Source: Rostratula benghalensis
Lineage: Eukaryota > Chordata > Aves > Charadriiformes > Rostratulidae
Direction: 5' to 3'
DNA: 64,000 nucleotides
Assembly (NCBI GenBank): GCA_013399305.1
Contig: VXAI01000138.1
Location: 558,001 to 622,000 of the forward strand
In this document: positions 14,101 through 26,100 of the stretch, piece by piece
Layout of the letters: each line of letters begins with the position of its first letter
How positions within the stretch are numbered: the stretch's first letter is position 1
Notes under the pieces: model-generated
Told to the model about the DNA's origin: nothing
The model's input: the letters and a program-made list of their open reading frames with translations, nothing else
Database searches by the model: none
Position numbers and translations under genes: made by a program

Positions 14101-15991
14101 TGAGAACATTACTGGGAGGGTGCTGCTCCCCTGTTCCTTCTCACAGTGGTAAACTCTGTGAGTAAGAGGTTGACCCCAAATCCTTTTACCACGTAACAGT
14201 GCATGATACGAGCCTTGGCCAAGTTATAATTACACATTTTGTTCAGATACCAGCATCCCCATCTATGGCCACCAAATTTTAAAGCTGTTCTTTATGCAAC
14301 TCTGTAAACCATATTCCTGAAGACACTGTGTTCACGGAAAACCTATTTCCTTGATTAATTCAGACCACCAAAATAGCATCAGCCAGGCTACCTCCAGAGC
14401 AGGGAAAGCCTCAAATACCCAGTGCTGAGGCTGAACTAATTAGACTCTGAGACAGACTAATTATTTCTGAGGCAGAGCTGACCCTATGAGAAGCTGCTGT
14501 TTCTGGGACCCAATCCAGAAGCTTTACAGGATGGAACCTCTCAGGATTTCTCCACCACTTCATTGCAGGACACAGACAAACCCTGACCATTCATTCTGCA
14601 ACCAGTGTATTTACAGTAGGCTTAGGAAAAGAACCCTGAGAGATTGTTAATTCAACACAATTTGAATTGCACTGAATATAATAACTGACATTTAAAAATA
14701 GATTATTTCAGTGACTTGTCTTTGTGCTGTCTGTGTCCTGAGAAAAACCAGGTAGATTTCCATACCCACATCATCCCCACAGACCTTACACCCAACTTCA
14801 GACTCTGCACATTGCACAGAGACACGTAAGGGGTGAAAGGAATTACTTTTGATGCTATTCTTTCTAGAGAGGCTAAAAAGTATGATCTTGGATAGAAAAT
14901 GACCTAGTGCAGCAAAATAAAATCACACTGGTCAGATCACAAATGTAAAGAAAGGAAAATGAAATGGAGATTCAAATACTTCTCAAATGTGTAACAAAAA
15001 TCATAGTTCATGCTGCAGACAAAAGTATGGGAGCTGATCCAAATGTGTAGAAGAAATTCATGCACCTTTTCTTTTTCCTTCTTGAAAGTTGAACATAGGC
15101 CGTTTTTCCTCACTTTCTTGGGTTAACCCATCTTTTATATTAAGAATGTAGAATTCTGCCTGATAGTGAACATAAAAAATTGCCATTTCAGGTTGAAAGG
15201 AACAGGCGGGTGTGCTTTTGCACAACAGGAACATTAATTACATTCTGGATAAACAGCCAGACTAAAGTTGCACGTGTTTGACCACAAAAGAAGACAATAA
15301 TACTGTAGGTTGGAATACTTCAAATCAATATTGCATATGCAGCTGGACAGAGCAGTCAAGTCAGATGAGCTGAATCCATTAACAAAACGCCTCCCTCCCC
15401 AAAGCATTCCTTTCCTCTTGCTGGCTTTAGTGACCAGGGAGTGTTGTGCTGTAAAATCAGCTGTGGGAGAGGCAGAATTGCTGGCTGAGACTGGTCACTA
15501 TGAAACACCTCCTTGGCAGGGTGAGACCATGCCCGTGACACCCCCACCTGCCCCAAGGTACCACAGGAGGAGGAAGACTCTGCAGAAAGCATCGCTTTTC
15601 TTCAGTTTCTTTTCTGTACGTAACCAGCACCACCTCTCATTCTTAAACACTTCCATACCCACGTTAGATATCAGAATTTCAGATTACCACCTTCTACAAA
15701 GATTTTGTGGCTCCACATTATCAGTAATTAACACTGTAAATATTTTCTTTTAAAAAGCTCCATATTGAGTTTGAAACATTCTAGGTATTAAAATATTACT
15801 GCCAGAAAAATGATACCACTATTTAATTAAAACCCTTGGTCCAATCTTCAAGAAATGCTAAGGTAGGTATTGCTGTCACAGGCAACAGAATTAGTAGCAC
15901 CCTCATATGTAACTTTTTAACAGGCAATTTTTGTGATAAAGAGAAAAATGTATGCCATGTGTACTTGCACACATTTGTGTTTAATCCTCAC

Positions 15992-16088
15992 CTCAAACTT
16001 CTGTCGAAGCTCTGCATTTCCATCTTCATCAGCATCTGGAATTGGAACGTTATAGTATTCACCTTCTTCTTGATTCAGCAGCTTGTAC
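15992..16088 (-). CDS. PRKCA: PRKCA exon 8: end of the C2 domain and start of the hinge
   Basis: This 97-bp exon encodes W274 (last base) to E306 on a complete codon. [17 protein letters not shown] is the final C2 strand and its exit helix, and the exon ends with ELRQKFE, where the V3 hinge begins. Between them the acidic stretch reads DADEDGNA, compared with EGDEEGNM in the human protein, so charge is conserved but sequence is not. This is the tolerant part of the protein. The acceptor is AATATTCCACAG and the donor is GTGAGG. The next exon should start KAKLGPAGNKV. It was not found on the minus strand down to position 1, so intron 8 is at least 15.9 kb. Confidence 0.96.
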
Positions 16089-16815
16089 CTGTGGAATATT
16101 TGAGAAAAAGCTGTGACTTTACCATTATATTCCTGTTAAAATTTAAAATATGATTTAGTTGTTTGTGTGTGGTTTGTATCAATGTCACAGGTACGCAAAG
16201 AACTGCTTTCAAAGATAAAAAGCAAACTCAGAACCAGAATATATTTAACATAATATTAGATCTTTAATCCCAAACTATGTGCTTTTAAGGACAAGGAAAT
16301 TCTTCCCAGCCATGCTGCGATATGATGGGAGATACCAGCCCTGAAGAAACCTTGTCTCCAGTGCCTCTGGACAACAAACTCTGCCAAGATGTACTTTTTG
16401 AGAAGATGTGATGACTTCTACCCACAGCCTGGTAGGTAATAACATGGAATCTTATAAAATCGGTTCCACGTGCTTTGAGTTTGCAGAGCTATATATAACA
16501 CGATACGCTTGGTAATGAATATATTATATTTGAGATAAAAATAACATTCGTATCACAAGACTGTGTACACAGAATTCAGTTTGCAGCAGCTCCTGGCTCC
16601 AGCAGAAGCTTCACGAACACCACAAAAGAAAAGTGCTCTTTTTAGTATCCTTCTTTGTTATATACAGCCTATGTTTCCCAGGTTTAGTTGCATTTTCAGC
16701 AAATTTATAGCACAGGATACAGTGAAAAGCTCAAAAAAAGAGCTAGATTATATTGAAGAAAAATACTGGTTTTAAACTGTTTGTGACTTATTCTCTCCTC
16801 TGGTTTCTGACTTAC
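16089..16815 (-). other. PRKCA: PRKCA intron 7 (727 bp)
   Basis: This is a short intron between the end of the C2 core and the hinge-proximal exon. Donor GTAAGT, acceptor AATATTCCACAG. No repeat or other feature was recognised. Confidence 0.93.
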
Positions 16816-16950
16816 CATCCACTGGCTGGCATTTTCATAAGCTCTGACACCCCAAACGAAAGAGATCCCATGAAATCATTTCTGGTTGTTCGATCCCAGT
16901 CCCAGACCTCCACTGACAACCGTCGGTCTTTGTCTGCAGGTTTTAATTTA
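16816..16950 (-). CDS. PRKCA: PRKCA exon 7: second part of the C2 domain
   Basis: This 135-bp exon encodes F229 (last base) to W274 (first two bases). It contains calcium-binding loop 3, [11 protein letters not shown], with the three remaining aspartate ligands D246, D248 and D254, and R249 and T251 of the membrane-facing loop. Downstream come [18 protein letters not shown], typical of the alpha isoform. S234 of the human protein is A here (KPADKDRR) and I244 is V, both conservative. The acceptor has a good pyrimidine tract (CTCTCCTTTGCAG) and the donor is GTAAGT. The exon is symmetric (phase 2 at both ends). Confidence 0.97.
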
Positions 16951-17042
16951 CTGCAAAGGAGAGAAATAGGGGAGTTTTCAAAGCAACACTGAAATAGATT
17001 CAACACACACAAAGACACCACATCTCCAGGTGTAAAACTTAC
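16951..17042 (-). other. PRKCA: PRKCA intron 6 (92 bp)
   Basis: This very short intron splits the C2 domain between calcium loops 1 and 3. Donor GTAAGT and a strong acceptor (CTCTCCTTTGCAG) suit splicing across the intron. Confidence 0.95.
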
Positions 17043-17199
17043 AATGTGAATGACTCGTTCCAGTCTGGGTTCAGAGTAGAACGGATGGTTTTTGTTTTCT
17101 GTTTACTTTCATTCTTAGGATCTGGGATGAGCTTCAGTTTAACGTAAGGATCTGAAAGTCCGTTTGGGTCCATGGGAATTAGGTTTTTTGCTTCTCGCA
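17043..17199 (-). CDS. PRKCA: PRKCA exon 6: first part of the C2 calcium-binding domain
   Basis: This 157-bp exon encodes V177 (part) to F229 (part). It holds calcium-binding loop 1, [15 protein letters not shown], with ligands D187 and D193 and the phosphatidylserine contact N189. It also holds the lysine-rich cluster on strands beta3 and beta4 (Y195, K197, K199, K209, K211) that binds PIP2 in the alpha isoform. R216 is present in TIRSTLNP. Two differences from the human protein are E179 for D and D222 for Q, neither a known ligand. The donor is GTAAGT. The acceptor (TTTTACATTGGCAG) has a purine-interrupted, weak pyrimidine tract. Only 92 bp separate it from exon 7. Confidence 0.97.
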
Positions 17200-20100
17200 C
17201 TGCCAATGTAAAACATAGCTAATTTGCATAGGACTGCAAATCACCATGAAGAAAGCATTAACATGTCAAACCAGAGTTATTGAAACACGTTGAAAAATAA
17301 AACAAGAAAGCTGTGAAGCCCACTTGTCAGGCTTGGCAGGGAAGAAACCACCTGCTGTAAGGTAAGGCTGCAGTTAGCAGTATTTATGAGAGCGGTAGAG
17401 AGAAATGACAGAAGAGCATTTCACAAACGACACGGAGCTTCCAGGCAGCTCCTTTCCTGCAATGAAATGATTAAAAGTCCAGATCCATCACTATAAACTG
17501 CTGAGCAGGTAGCAATTCCTTGTGCTTCATTTACTCACCATTCCTGGGTTGTACCACTACAGCACTGTCAGCCCATTCTACACGGGCGATGGCCAGGTCA
17601 CAACAGGTTTCAGAAGACAGGCTGTTTGACACGATCCATCACTGGCAGAGATCTAACACTAAACTCCCCCTGGGCTCATGGCTCATTAGTTGTCAGGTGG
17701 AATCGGTGACAGCATGATGTCACGACAGCAACCAAAGTAGAAGCACAGAGACGACAAGCTCAACTTCAGCTTCACAGAAATATTAACACAGTTTAATTTT
17801 ACAATGTCAGAAGAAGACATAAAGTGAGTTAATGTATCTCACATTGCTGCTGATCCCCAAAGAGAGATGAGAACAGTCAGCAACCTGCACAGGGTGCCGT
17901 TCCCCACATGGCACATCCCTGTGTGGGAGAGGGCAGGACACGGTGGGTTACGATGGCATTTATTGGGCGTGTGGGTCTCAGTCTGGCTGGAGCAGAGCTG
18001 TGGGGTTCATTAAGCAGCTCAGAACTCGCTGGAGCAGAGCTGTGGGGTTCATTAAGCAGCTCAGAACTCGCTGGAGCAGAGCTGTGGGGTTCATTAAGCA
18101 GCTCAGAACTTACTGCAGGGGGGCAGAGTATTCCAATGGACGAGCAAAGCCACCACTTCCCTCCCTCTTCTTAAGAGGACCAGCATAACGCCCCCGTAAG
18201 CTTTATAGGACACATAAGGTTTTGTTTTTGTTAATGGCACTCAGCCACCAGCTTCTGCTGAACCTTGAAAGAAGAGGAGAATTTTTGCTGTGAAACCCCA
18301 CTCCTACCCAAACTGGTGCTAACTGCAACGAGCTGCAGCGATGGAGCTGGGATGGGGAACTGAGAGCTCACAACCGGGCATCTCCAAACCTGCTGGGAGC
18401 AGCCATCCCCTGGGCTTTCCTTTGGGAACTCCTTTGTGAGACTCACAGTTTAAGGTTAGAATTGTCCCTAGGAGGAGACTCGCAAGGAGCTGTGAGGGTG
18501 ACACGGCTCCTTGGGTCGGAGGGAAGGCTGGCATCGAGGAGTGAGTCTCTGGAGCTACAACCGCACTGAGGGTGCCCTCAGCTACCGCCTTCCCTCAGCA
18601 GCAGAAGGGCTGCTTGGATTTCCCTTCCCAACTGAAGAAATCTGAAAGGAAATTTAGGAAAGATCAACCTTTAAGGCACTGAATATTTCTTGATGGATAA
18701 TGTTTCTTAAAAAATCCTGAACTTTAGAGTTCAAAAGAAAAACAACCTGAAAGTTGTCAGTATCTTCAGCAACAGAAAGCTGAGGTTTGCTCAAGGCACT
18801 CTGCTCCTGTACCTCCAGATTCAAATGGTGTTTTTCATTACAAAAAAAATTACAGACCTTCCCAGGATTCCAACCTGTTATTTCCCAGCATGGAGGATGA
18901 AAAGCATCCAAGAAACACAGATATTTTATATTGTGTTGTTTCCTCTCATTGTTTATAGAATAAGAGGGTGGTTTTCAGGCAACAGTCTAATGACGTGTAA
19001 ACCAGCTGAAGTACATCTTTTCAAAATGTCTTTTCTTCTCCCTTTAGACATAAAGGCAGGACTATGGTGGACAGACAAGTGCACACCCCTGCTTCCCTAA
19101 GGCAGGAGGAGGTGGTCAATGAGTGCCAAGCTCAGGACAGGAACTATTGTGCAATCAAAGTCTGAGGTGCTGAGAGAACCCCACTCTGCCACAGCACTGG
19201 AGGGGATCCATAAAACCACGCAGGGGCCCTGCTCCATTTCCTACCCAGGGGATTCAGGAGTCGGTGGAGCTGGCCCTAGGCTGACATGTTCCTTCTGCAC
19301 GATGGAGACAGTGTTTTCCTGTTCACAAAAATGGTCTTCTTCCAAATGTGGAAATAGTGCTTTTGTGCAAATCTACTACTTAGCTGCTTGATTCAAGCTG
19401 TAGAGGAAAAAAAATATTGGGGCGGGGGGAACCAGCCAATGCCACAGCAAACACATTATTTCATACAGCTTGGCCTGCTCTGTTTATTTAATGACAGAGT
19501 ATTAGGTGTGGCAGACAAACTGGAAGAGAGAAATACCAGATGGAACTGGTACTTTACATACAAAATATCTGTAGAAAGAAGGTAGAGTACAGGTACACAG
19601 CTACTTATTTGGAACACACTCATTTATTTGTCAAGATAATTCTCATGCAGAACAGATACCCTGATGTAAATTAATTATTGAAATTAGATCATGGCTGGAA
19701 AGGAATCACATTAACTTGAACTAACAGTTGATACTGATTAAGTTATGTTTCTTAAATTTGTGTTTTTAAAATGAGAGACAGAAAATGCTCATGGGCTAAG
19801 ATTTTAAAATAAAATGTGTTCACTAACTATTTTACTCAAATAACTGCAGCAGAAAAAATACACTGTGTTTTAAAAGTACAGAACAGAATCAGGAGTCTTT
19901 CTTGCAGAGCATTTTATCTGCAGTTCTCCACAAGCCCTGTGTGAAGCCGAGAGAGCTTTGCAATTACGAAATGATAGCTTTCAGTCCAGGGAAATTGTCT
20001 CCTCGCTCACTTCCCCGGAGTTCACCCTTTGAGGGTCTCTGCACCCCGTGGGCAGCTGGAAAACTGCTTCTGCTTTCAATTCACAAACACTCCCTCTCCC

Positions 20101-23100
20101 TACTGCAATTTAGCACACTGAAAGTGATCTTCAAATACTTCTCAGGAATAACATCAAGATTAAATAACTTATTTCAGTTAAATATTTACAATCCCAAAGG
20201 GACTAAAAACCAGCAAGCAAGTGAAAGATGCGATGCAAATGCTCGCTCTCCCTCTCTCATCCTATATGTGGTTTTATTTTTGGGGTCTTTTTTTGGTCTT
20301 CTGCACAGCACTGCCAGGTTTGGCACAATAATTATTTCTGCAAAATCCACTTTTTGATTTTTATTTCTATACTGTAGTTTGGTGCAAGTGAAGAGCAGAT
20401 CTCTCTACATGTTCTACAGCTTCCCAGAAATACACACTGGTAAGTTTTGAATTAAAAAATTCCTTGAACAAAATTGCTGAATTTTAACACGGCATCTTTA
20501 CACCAATCCTTTATGTTTAAATTTTATCCAGAAAGGCTCTGTGTGAACCCAGGCAGAGTTTTGAGAAATTGGCTGGGTGGCTGCAGAGCCATTTTCTGGG
20601 GCTCTGCCATGGAGAGGTCCCTGGAGAAAGCCATCAGTGATTAACCTCCAACCTCCACAGGCACTGCCCAGCCCCCAGAGCACCACTGACAGCAGGGACG
20701 TGGCAGCATCCTCACACCACTGCTTGCTTTTGCAGCAAACACAGAAAAAGGAAAAAAACCTCTAAATACAAGAAAAAAAAGAGAAGCTCAGAGATTAATT
20801 GGGAAGGAAGATGCAACACACACTAAATACAGGCTGCCAAATAAGTCATTTAAGGTGGTTTAAGATATCTGGCCCATTTGTACTTTTGTCTGCATAATTA
20901 GTACCCTCAGACATCTCTTCTCATCTGACTGAGCACTCCTTTTCTTGAGGAAACAGCATGATGATACTCACACTAAATAGTGCTTATAAAGAATTAGCAT
21001 CCAAGTGCCCACTGTAGGGCACACTATTTTTAAGAGGATGGGTCAGGTTCCTACAAGGGGATTGACAAAAAGTGATTTCCCTTCCCCACCACAGACACTG
21101 TCTCTTGTCTGTGGCTGAAACACAAAAAGTTAAATGAAATGTAACTCCAAGGAAAAAAATCAACTTATTGTGGCTGAATTCTGCCAGAGCTGTAATGATA
21201 GCAAGCAATCTCGTACTACTTTGTAATTACTAATTAAACTCAACACTGATTGAGACACATAATTTATAGATGGTTGAAGGGAGGCACAGTTCACATGGAC
21301 AGAAACCTAAAATACTATTTGCCATAACTGTCATAACTACTTGCCATATTTTGCCATATTTGTCATAATTATTAAGCATGATAATGAGCCCTGTACTGAG
21401 ACAGTAGCTGGCACAAGTTAAATTGCCTGACATTTTGTCCAGATGAAGATCTTAATGGGGACTGGGGCTGCACACAGATGAAAAAACAGTGAATTGTTCA
21501 AGTTTTGAACAATTCCAAAATGGCTTGGATTTTCCTTCAAAAAAACAGAATTAGCTGTCAACTTTCATTAATGAAGAAAAGATTGTAAATGTTTAGTCAG
21601 CAGAAAGTGTTGACTGATGGCTGACCGATGGATGTTCTATTATGTGCTACTTATAATCCAGCAGTATCTATCCAGAAGCTGTGCCTAAAAATGGGACGCC
21701 CACTTTTCCAAGAATAGGATAAAGACATAAGCAAATACGGCACTTGTTCTTAGGTATTCATACTCTAAATAAATATCTAAATAAGACAGAGTGGGCTGGC
21801 AGAGAACAGCTGACATTTTATGTAAAGAAGAAATTCAGGCAGAATTCTGAGGAATTCAGGGAGTTGATGACAAAACTGGAACTTTTCCCATGAGGCTGTA
21901 TAGGTCGAAAGTTGCAAGCCATATGTGGTTACGGATTTATAACTTCTTGTGACACCAGCAAATACATTTAGTCACAGGAATGATTAAATAAATGTTTCTG
22001 TCCCTATAACAAAGCTGAATTATTATCAGCATGAGTTTACTCAGTTCCTTTTCAAGTGAGTCACGACTACCTTTTTCCTGAATTCCCAATTGTTGATAAT
22101 AAAACAGTTTACTAATCACAGGAACCATTTTTTGCCAAACTTTTACTCTCTACAGGCAACTTAGTTGAGCAGGAACCTCCCAGCTGCATGCAAAGAGCTG
22201 CTTTCAGAAGAGGCTTCAGGTCTCAGATGGTCTCCTCTGGCAAGTGACCCAGCACAATGAGAGAAAAGGGAGACCTTTGGCAGCCCCAATTCACCATGAA
22301 GTTCATTTCATCATGAAGCCACAGTAAAGCGTTAGTAAATTATTCCATAACTCTCATCATTTCCTGAAGAAGATTCTGGTGCAGATTCCTGTGATCTGCC
22401 CAGTTTGCAGATGGCAGTGGATCTTGTACTCCCAGCCAGGGTACCTTCCCCCGTAATCACTCTGCAAACCATTTACCTATTACGGAAAAGTGTCTTTCTT
22501 CCAAGTTTCCATACGCAAGATCCACAGCTGCTCGGATTTCATTACAGATTTACTGTAAGATTTCATTAAAAGTCTCACCGAATACTTGCTTTCTGGAGCT
22601 GGCTGTGACTCACGTGTACAACTGGCTCCAAAACAAATCCCACTTTTCAGACAATTTCCAGTTTCTCTACAGCTTTCAGCCACTAAAAGGCCTTTCTGAT
22701 GTGAGACTTTCCTCTGTTCTAGAACTACACCCCTGCCCAACCACAATTTTTTTAATAGCCCTCCTGAGAGCGGCTGCCTCCTCGTTACGCCCCTTCTCCT
22801 GCCTCCTGAAAGAAGGCAAGGAAAGAGCAGGCACTGCTGGAATGCCTGCTCTGCCCAGGAGACTTACACACAAGACACAGATGATAGATTTCCATCCCAG
22901 AACAAGATAAAAAATGAACCATTGGAGCCTCTCCTACTAACAAAAACCCTACCATCATCTCTAATGCTACTTACTAAGTACTTGTGCCCGCAATAGCTTC
23001 TCTGGCTTCCAGTTCAACTGGAAATCTCGTAGGAACAACTCTATTTTACTTGTAAAATAAGATTACCTTTATAAAAAATTTTCATCATAAAAAAAATGTA

Positions 23101-26100
23101 CTGCTGGGTAATACTTCCTAAAACATAAGTCTTAACACAAGATCTATCAAGTCGTCTGAAAAGGCATCCAGACTATCAAATTTCTAATTCTTATGTGTTT
23201 ATATTCTTACATATGCATATAGCATTTTAGTTAAATTTTGTATACGCATTCAGCTGGCCATTTATGAAAACCTAATGTTTCTTCTAAATACTGTGCATTG
23301 CTTGTTCCTTCATGTTGAAGTTAATCCAGTGAATGCACCGAGGAGCACTCAGCTCTTCCTGCAAAGGACACTGCGACCCTGCAGCTCCTGGGAGTGCCAG
23401 AGAAGGGAGAAGGCATCAGTGGGACACAACATGTGATTCACACTCTTTGAGACATCAAGAATGCCCTCCACATGTAAGTAATTATTTGGGATCACCTTAT
23501 AGGCATTTGGCACTAAAAGCTGGTTGAATAGCCAGGATGTTCCTAGATGTTCCTTCTACAATTAGTTACAGAATGTAATTTAACTAATGCTGACAAAGAC
23601 AAGCCCTAATACTGACCTAGACAAACTTAAATAAAATTATTAGAGCGTGTGTGTGGTGGGGTCTTTTAAGGAAACCATTTTTATGAGAGTCTAGAAACGT
23701 GCCCAGACTTTCCAGTTTGTCTCTCAGCTTGTTTGGGCAGAGGCTGTGAACCCAGCTGGCCACAGCAGGCAGCATGACAAGGCATTAATATGCAGTGCCA
23801 TAGGGTGGCTCAGCATTCAAACACTCATAAATAATTTGAAAAACATACGGTGGGGAGCACAGAAGTCCTGGGGAGCTTATTGTTGGAGAGGCTGTTATGT
23901 GCTCCCAACCTCTGCAGAGAGCGCTGCCAGGTTTCCTCCTCCTTCAAATAACAGAAGCATCACTGGAGAATAAAAGCAGATTTTCTGTGTTCTTTCAGCT
24001 AATGAAAATACACTGACACCCCTTGAAAACTCCAGGCTGTGTATATATATATTTTTTTTTTAAATAACATTTAGGTAACATTAGCAGCCAGCGAGTTGGT
24101 AACACCCTGCTGTAAAATGAGTGTCTGTGTCAGGGGGGCAGATCTTTATTGTCAGCTGCTGTCAAATCCAGCTCCCAGAGTCTGACAGGTCACAGCTCAG
24201 GATCCCAATAATGTGGCAGCTTTCTAGATGTCAGTGCATCAGATGGGGTTATTTTCTCACAAAGGTTATTGTTTACTCACTATAAAAATAATTTTAAAAT
24301 AAAATAAATCAGAACTGTGATTCGGCCTCCTACAAACTCACTGAGAAGAGCCCCAGATCACAGGATGGGTCAAATAGTAACTGGGAGAGTGACAAAACTT
24401 CTAACACACATCAGGAGGAAGAAAATTCACTGCAAAAAGCGTAAAGCAGAGCAAAACCTGCTTTACTATGCCTAAAAGCAGAGTCTTCAAGTCAGTCCAG
24501 CCTATTAAAGGGTCAGGAATTCAGTGATTGACTGCTGAAAAAAACAATTTCAAGATAGTTTCTATAAAAATCAAACTCCTGAGCTGACTGAGTGCAGGTG
24601 CAATAAATGACTAATATCCAATGCAACTCTGGAGCTAGTAGCTACAAAATAAAGCATCGATATTTAGGAACAGCAACACCAATGAGCACGGAATGTGCCA
24701 CATTGACCAGCACAAGGCTTTGGCAAAGTATAACAATGTAAAATTCCTACTTATTTGCAAAGAAGCGCTGCCGAGGCTCTAGTATTCCCGCTGCCAAGAC
24801 TGTCTGTCTACCTTTAAGCAGCGAAATTGAAGATATGACCTAGTAAACCAGATTTAAGTATGTTTACATGCAGGACTGCATCATTCCCACCATTAGTTCC
24901 ACTCAAAACCTGCCAAAGTACTCAGCTGGTTTATTTATCTGGCTGAACCACTGGCCACCTCTGTCTGGCAGCCCTCTGCCTGCCTCCTTCTTCCTGTTCA
25001 CTGGGAAAAAAACCTCAGTCCTCTTTTATCAGGGAAACACTTCTAAGCGTGTACCCTGTGGCCCTTTTTGGAAACCCAAGCTACCACAAAGCCCTCCAGG
25101 CGATGCTGCAGAAGTAGAGACAAGAAGAGACAATCAGTGTCCCCAAGGGCCGGTATCTCCCTGTCCTGGCCGAGCCGCCCACGCGGGGCGTTTGGAAGAT
25201 GCCACAGGTCTCCACTTAGCAGCACAAATGGCCTGTGTGCAATCGAGACTGCCCACGAAAGAATCATCAGGAACTAATTAACAACTAAAACAGGATGCAA
25301 AGCAGAGATAACAAGGATTTCAGCTGAAGGAGCTCAACACCTACAGAGTGATTCTTTGGAAAAGATCGAGTCAAGGGTCCAACCAAACAGCTGACCGTTG
25401 ATTATTTTTCCTGCTGGTCCTAAAGCACCTGGACATTTAACTCACTACCCTTCCCAAGGCTAAAGGCAGTGGTATCGTGTTTGGCAGCCCTGGTTTTGTC
25501 AATAAATACTTCAGCAGCATTGCCACACTAAGAGAACAGGAGTTGGAAGTTTTTGCACAGCAATGTGCCCATCGACTGACCAGTGCTGATTTCCTGTTCA
25601 GTTAAACATGCACAAGAGGTGTCTGAAACTTCACCTGGTCTGGCCTTAGTCTGTATAGTATTTTTTATTTAAAAAAGAAAAAACAAACAAAAAAGGCTTA
25701 CTTCCAGGGCAACTGTCATTTTTATTAAAAAAAAATTCTGAAAGCTTGGAAATGCTGACAATCCTCAACCAAACCAACTCAACAGCACAGAATTGTTAGA
25801 TACCTAACATGGTTATAGTAAACATTTTTCTTGTTGTCCAGAAATATACTTAATTGTAGGATGGAAAAGTTTTATCTATAAATTTGTGTTTATAAACACA
25901 AAAGTAACAGCATTTGCCAAGGACACTCACACCAAAAAGAGCTCATGAAGAAAACCTACAAAATACCTGCAACAATTTCACCATATTCGTATTTCAGACA
26001 AGACCTTTTCAAATAAAAATGTGAACTAAAACAATACTGATCTGTGCAACTGTTTTGTAGTGCCTTGGTACCACAAAGACTTGTGACAAGTGTTTTTGTC

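Larger units (their letters stand above)
1..15991 (-). other. PRKCA: PRKCA intron 8 (partial, at least 15,991 bp)
   Basis: This intronic sequence follows exon 8 and is cut by the window edge. It holds two CA-type microsatellites (2045-2102 and 8091-8136), a 34-base T run (2568-2601), a moderately GC-rich stretch at about 300-830, and another at about 11.2-11.9 kb that carries the longest intronic open frame. No exon of the hinge or kinase domain was found on the minus strand. Confidence 0.85.

Noticed and set aside
17908..18174. Open frame with a repeated 14-residue pattern (ELWGSLSSSELAGA)
   Set aside because: It is the 42-bp minisatellite read in frame. A second frame is equally open and there is no gene context.
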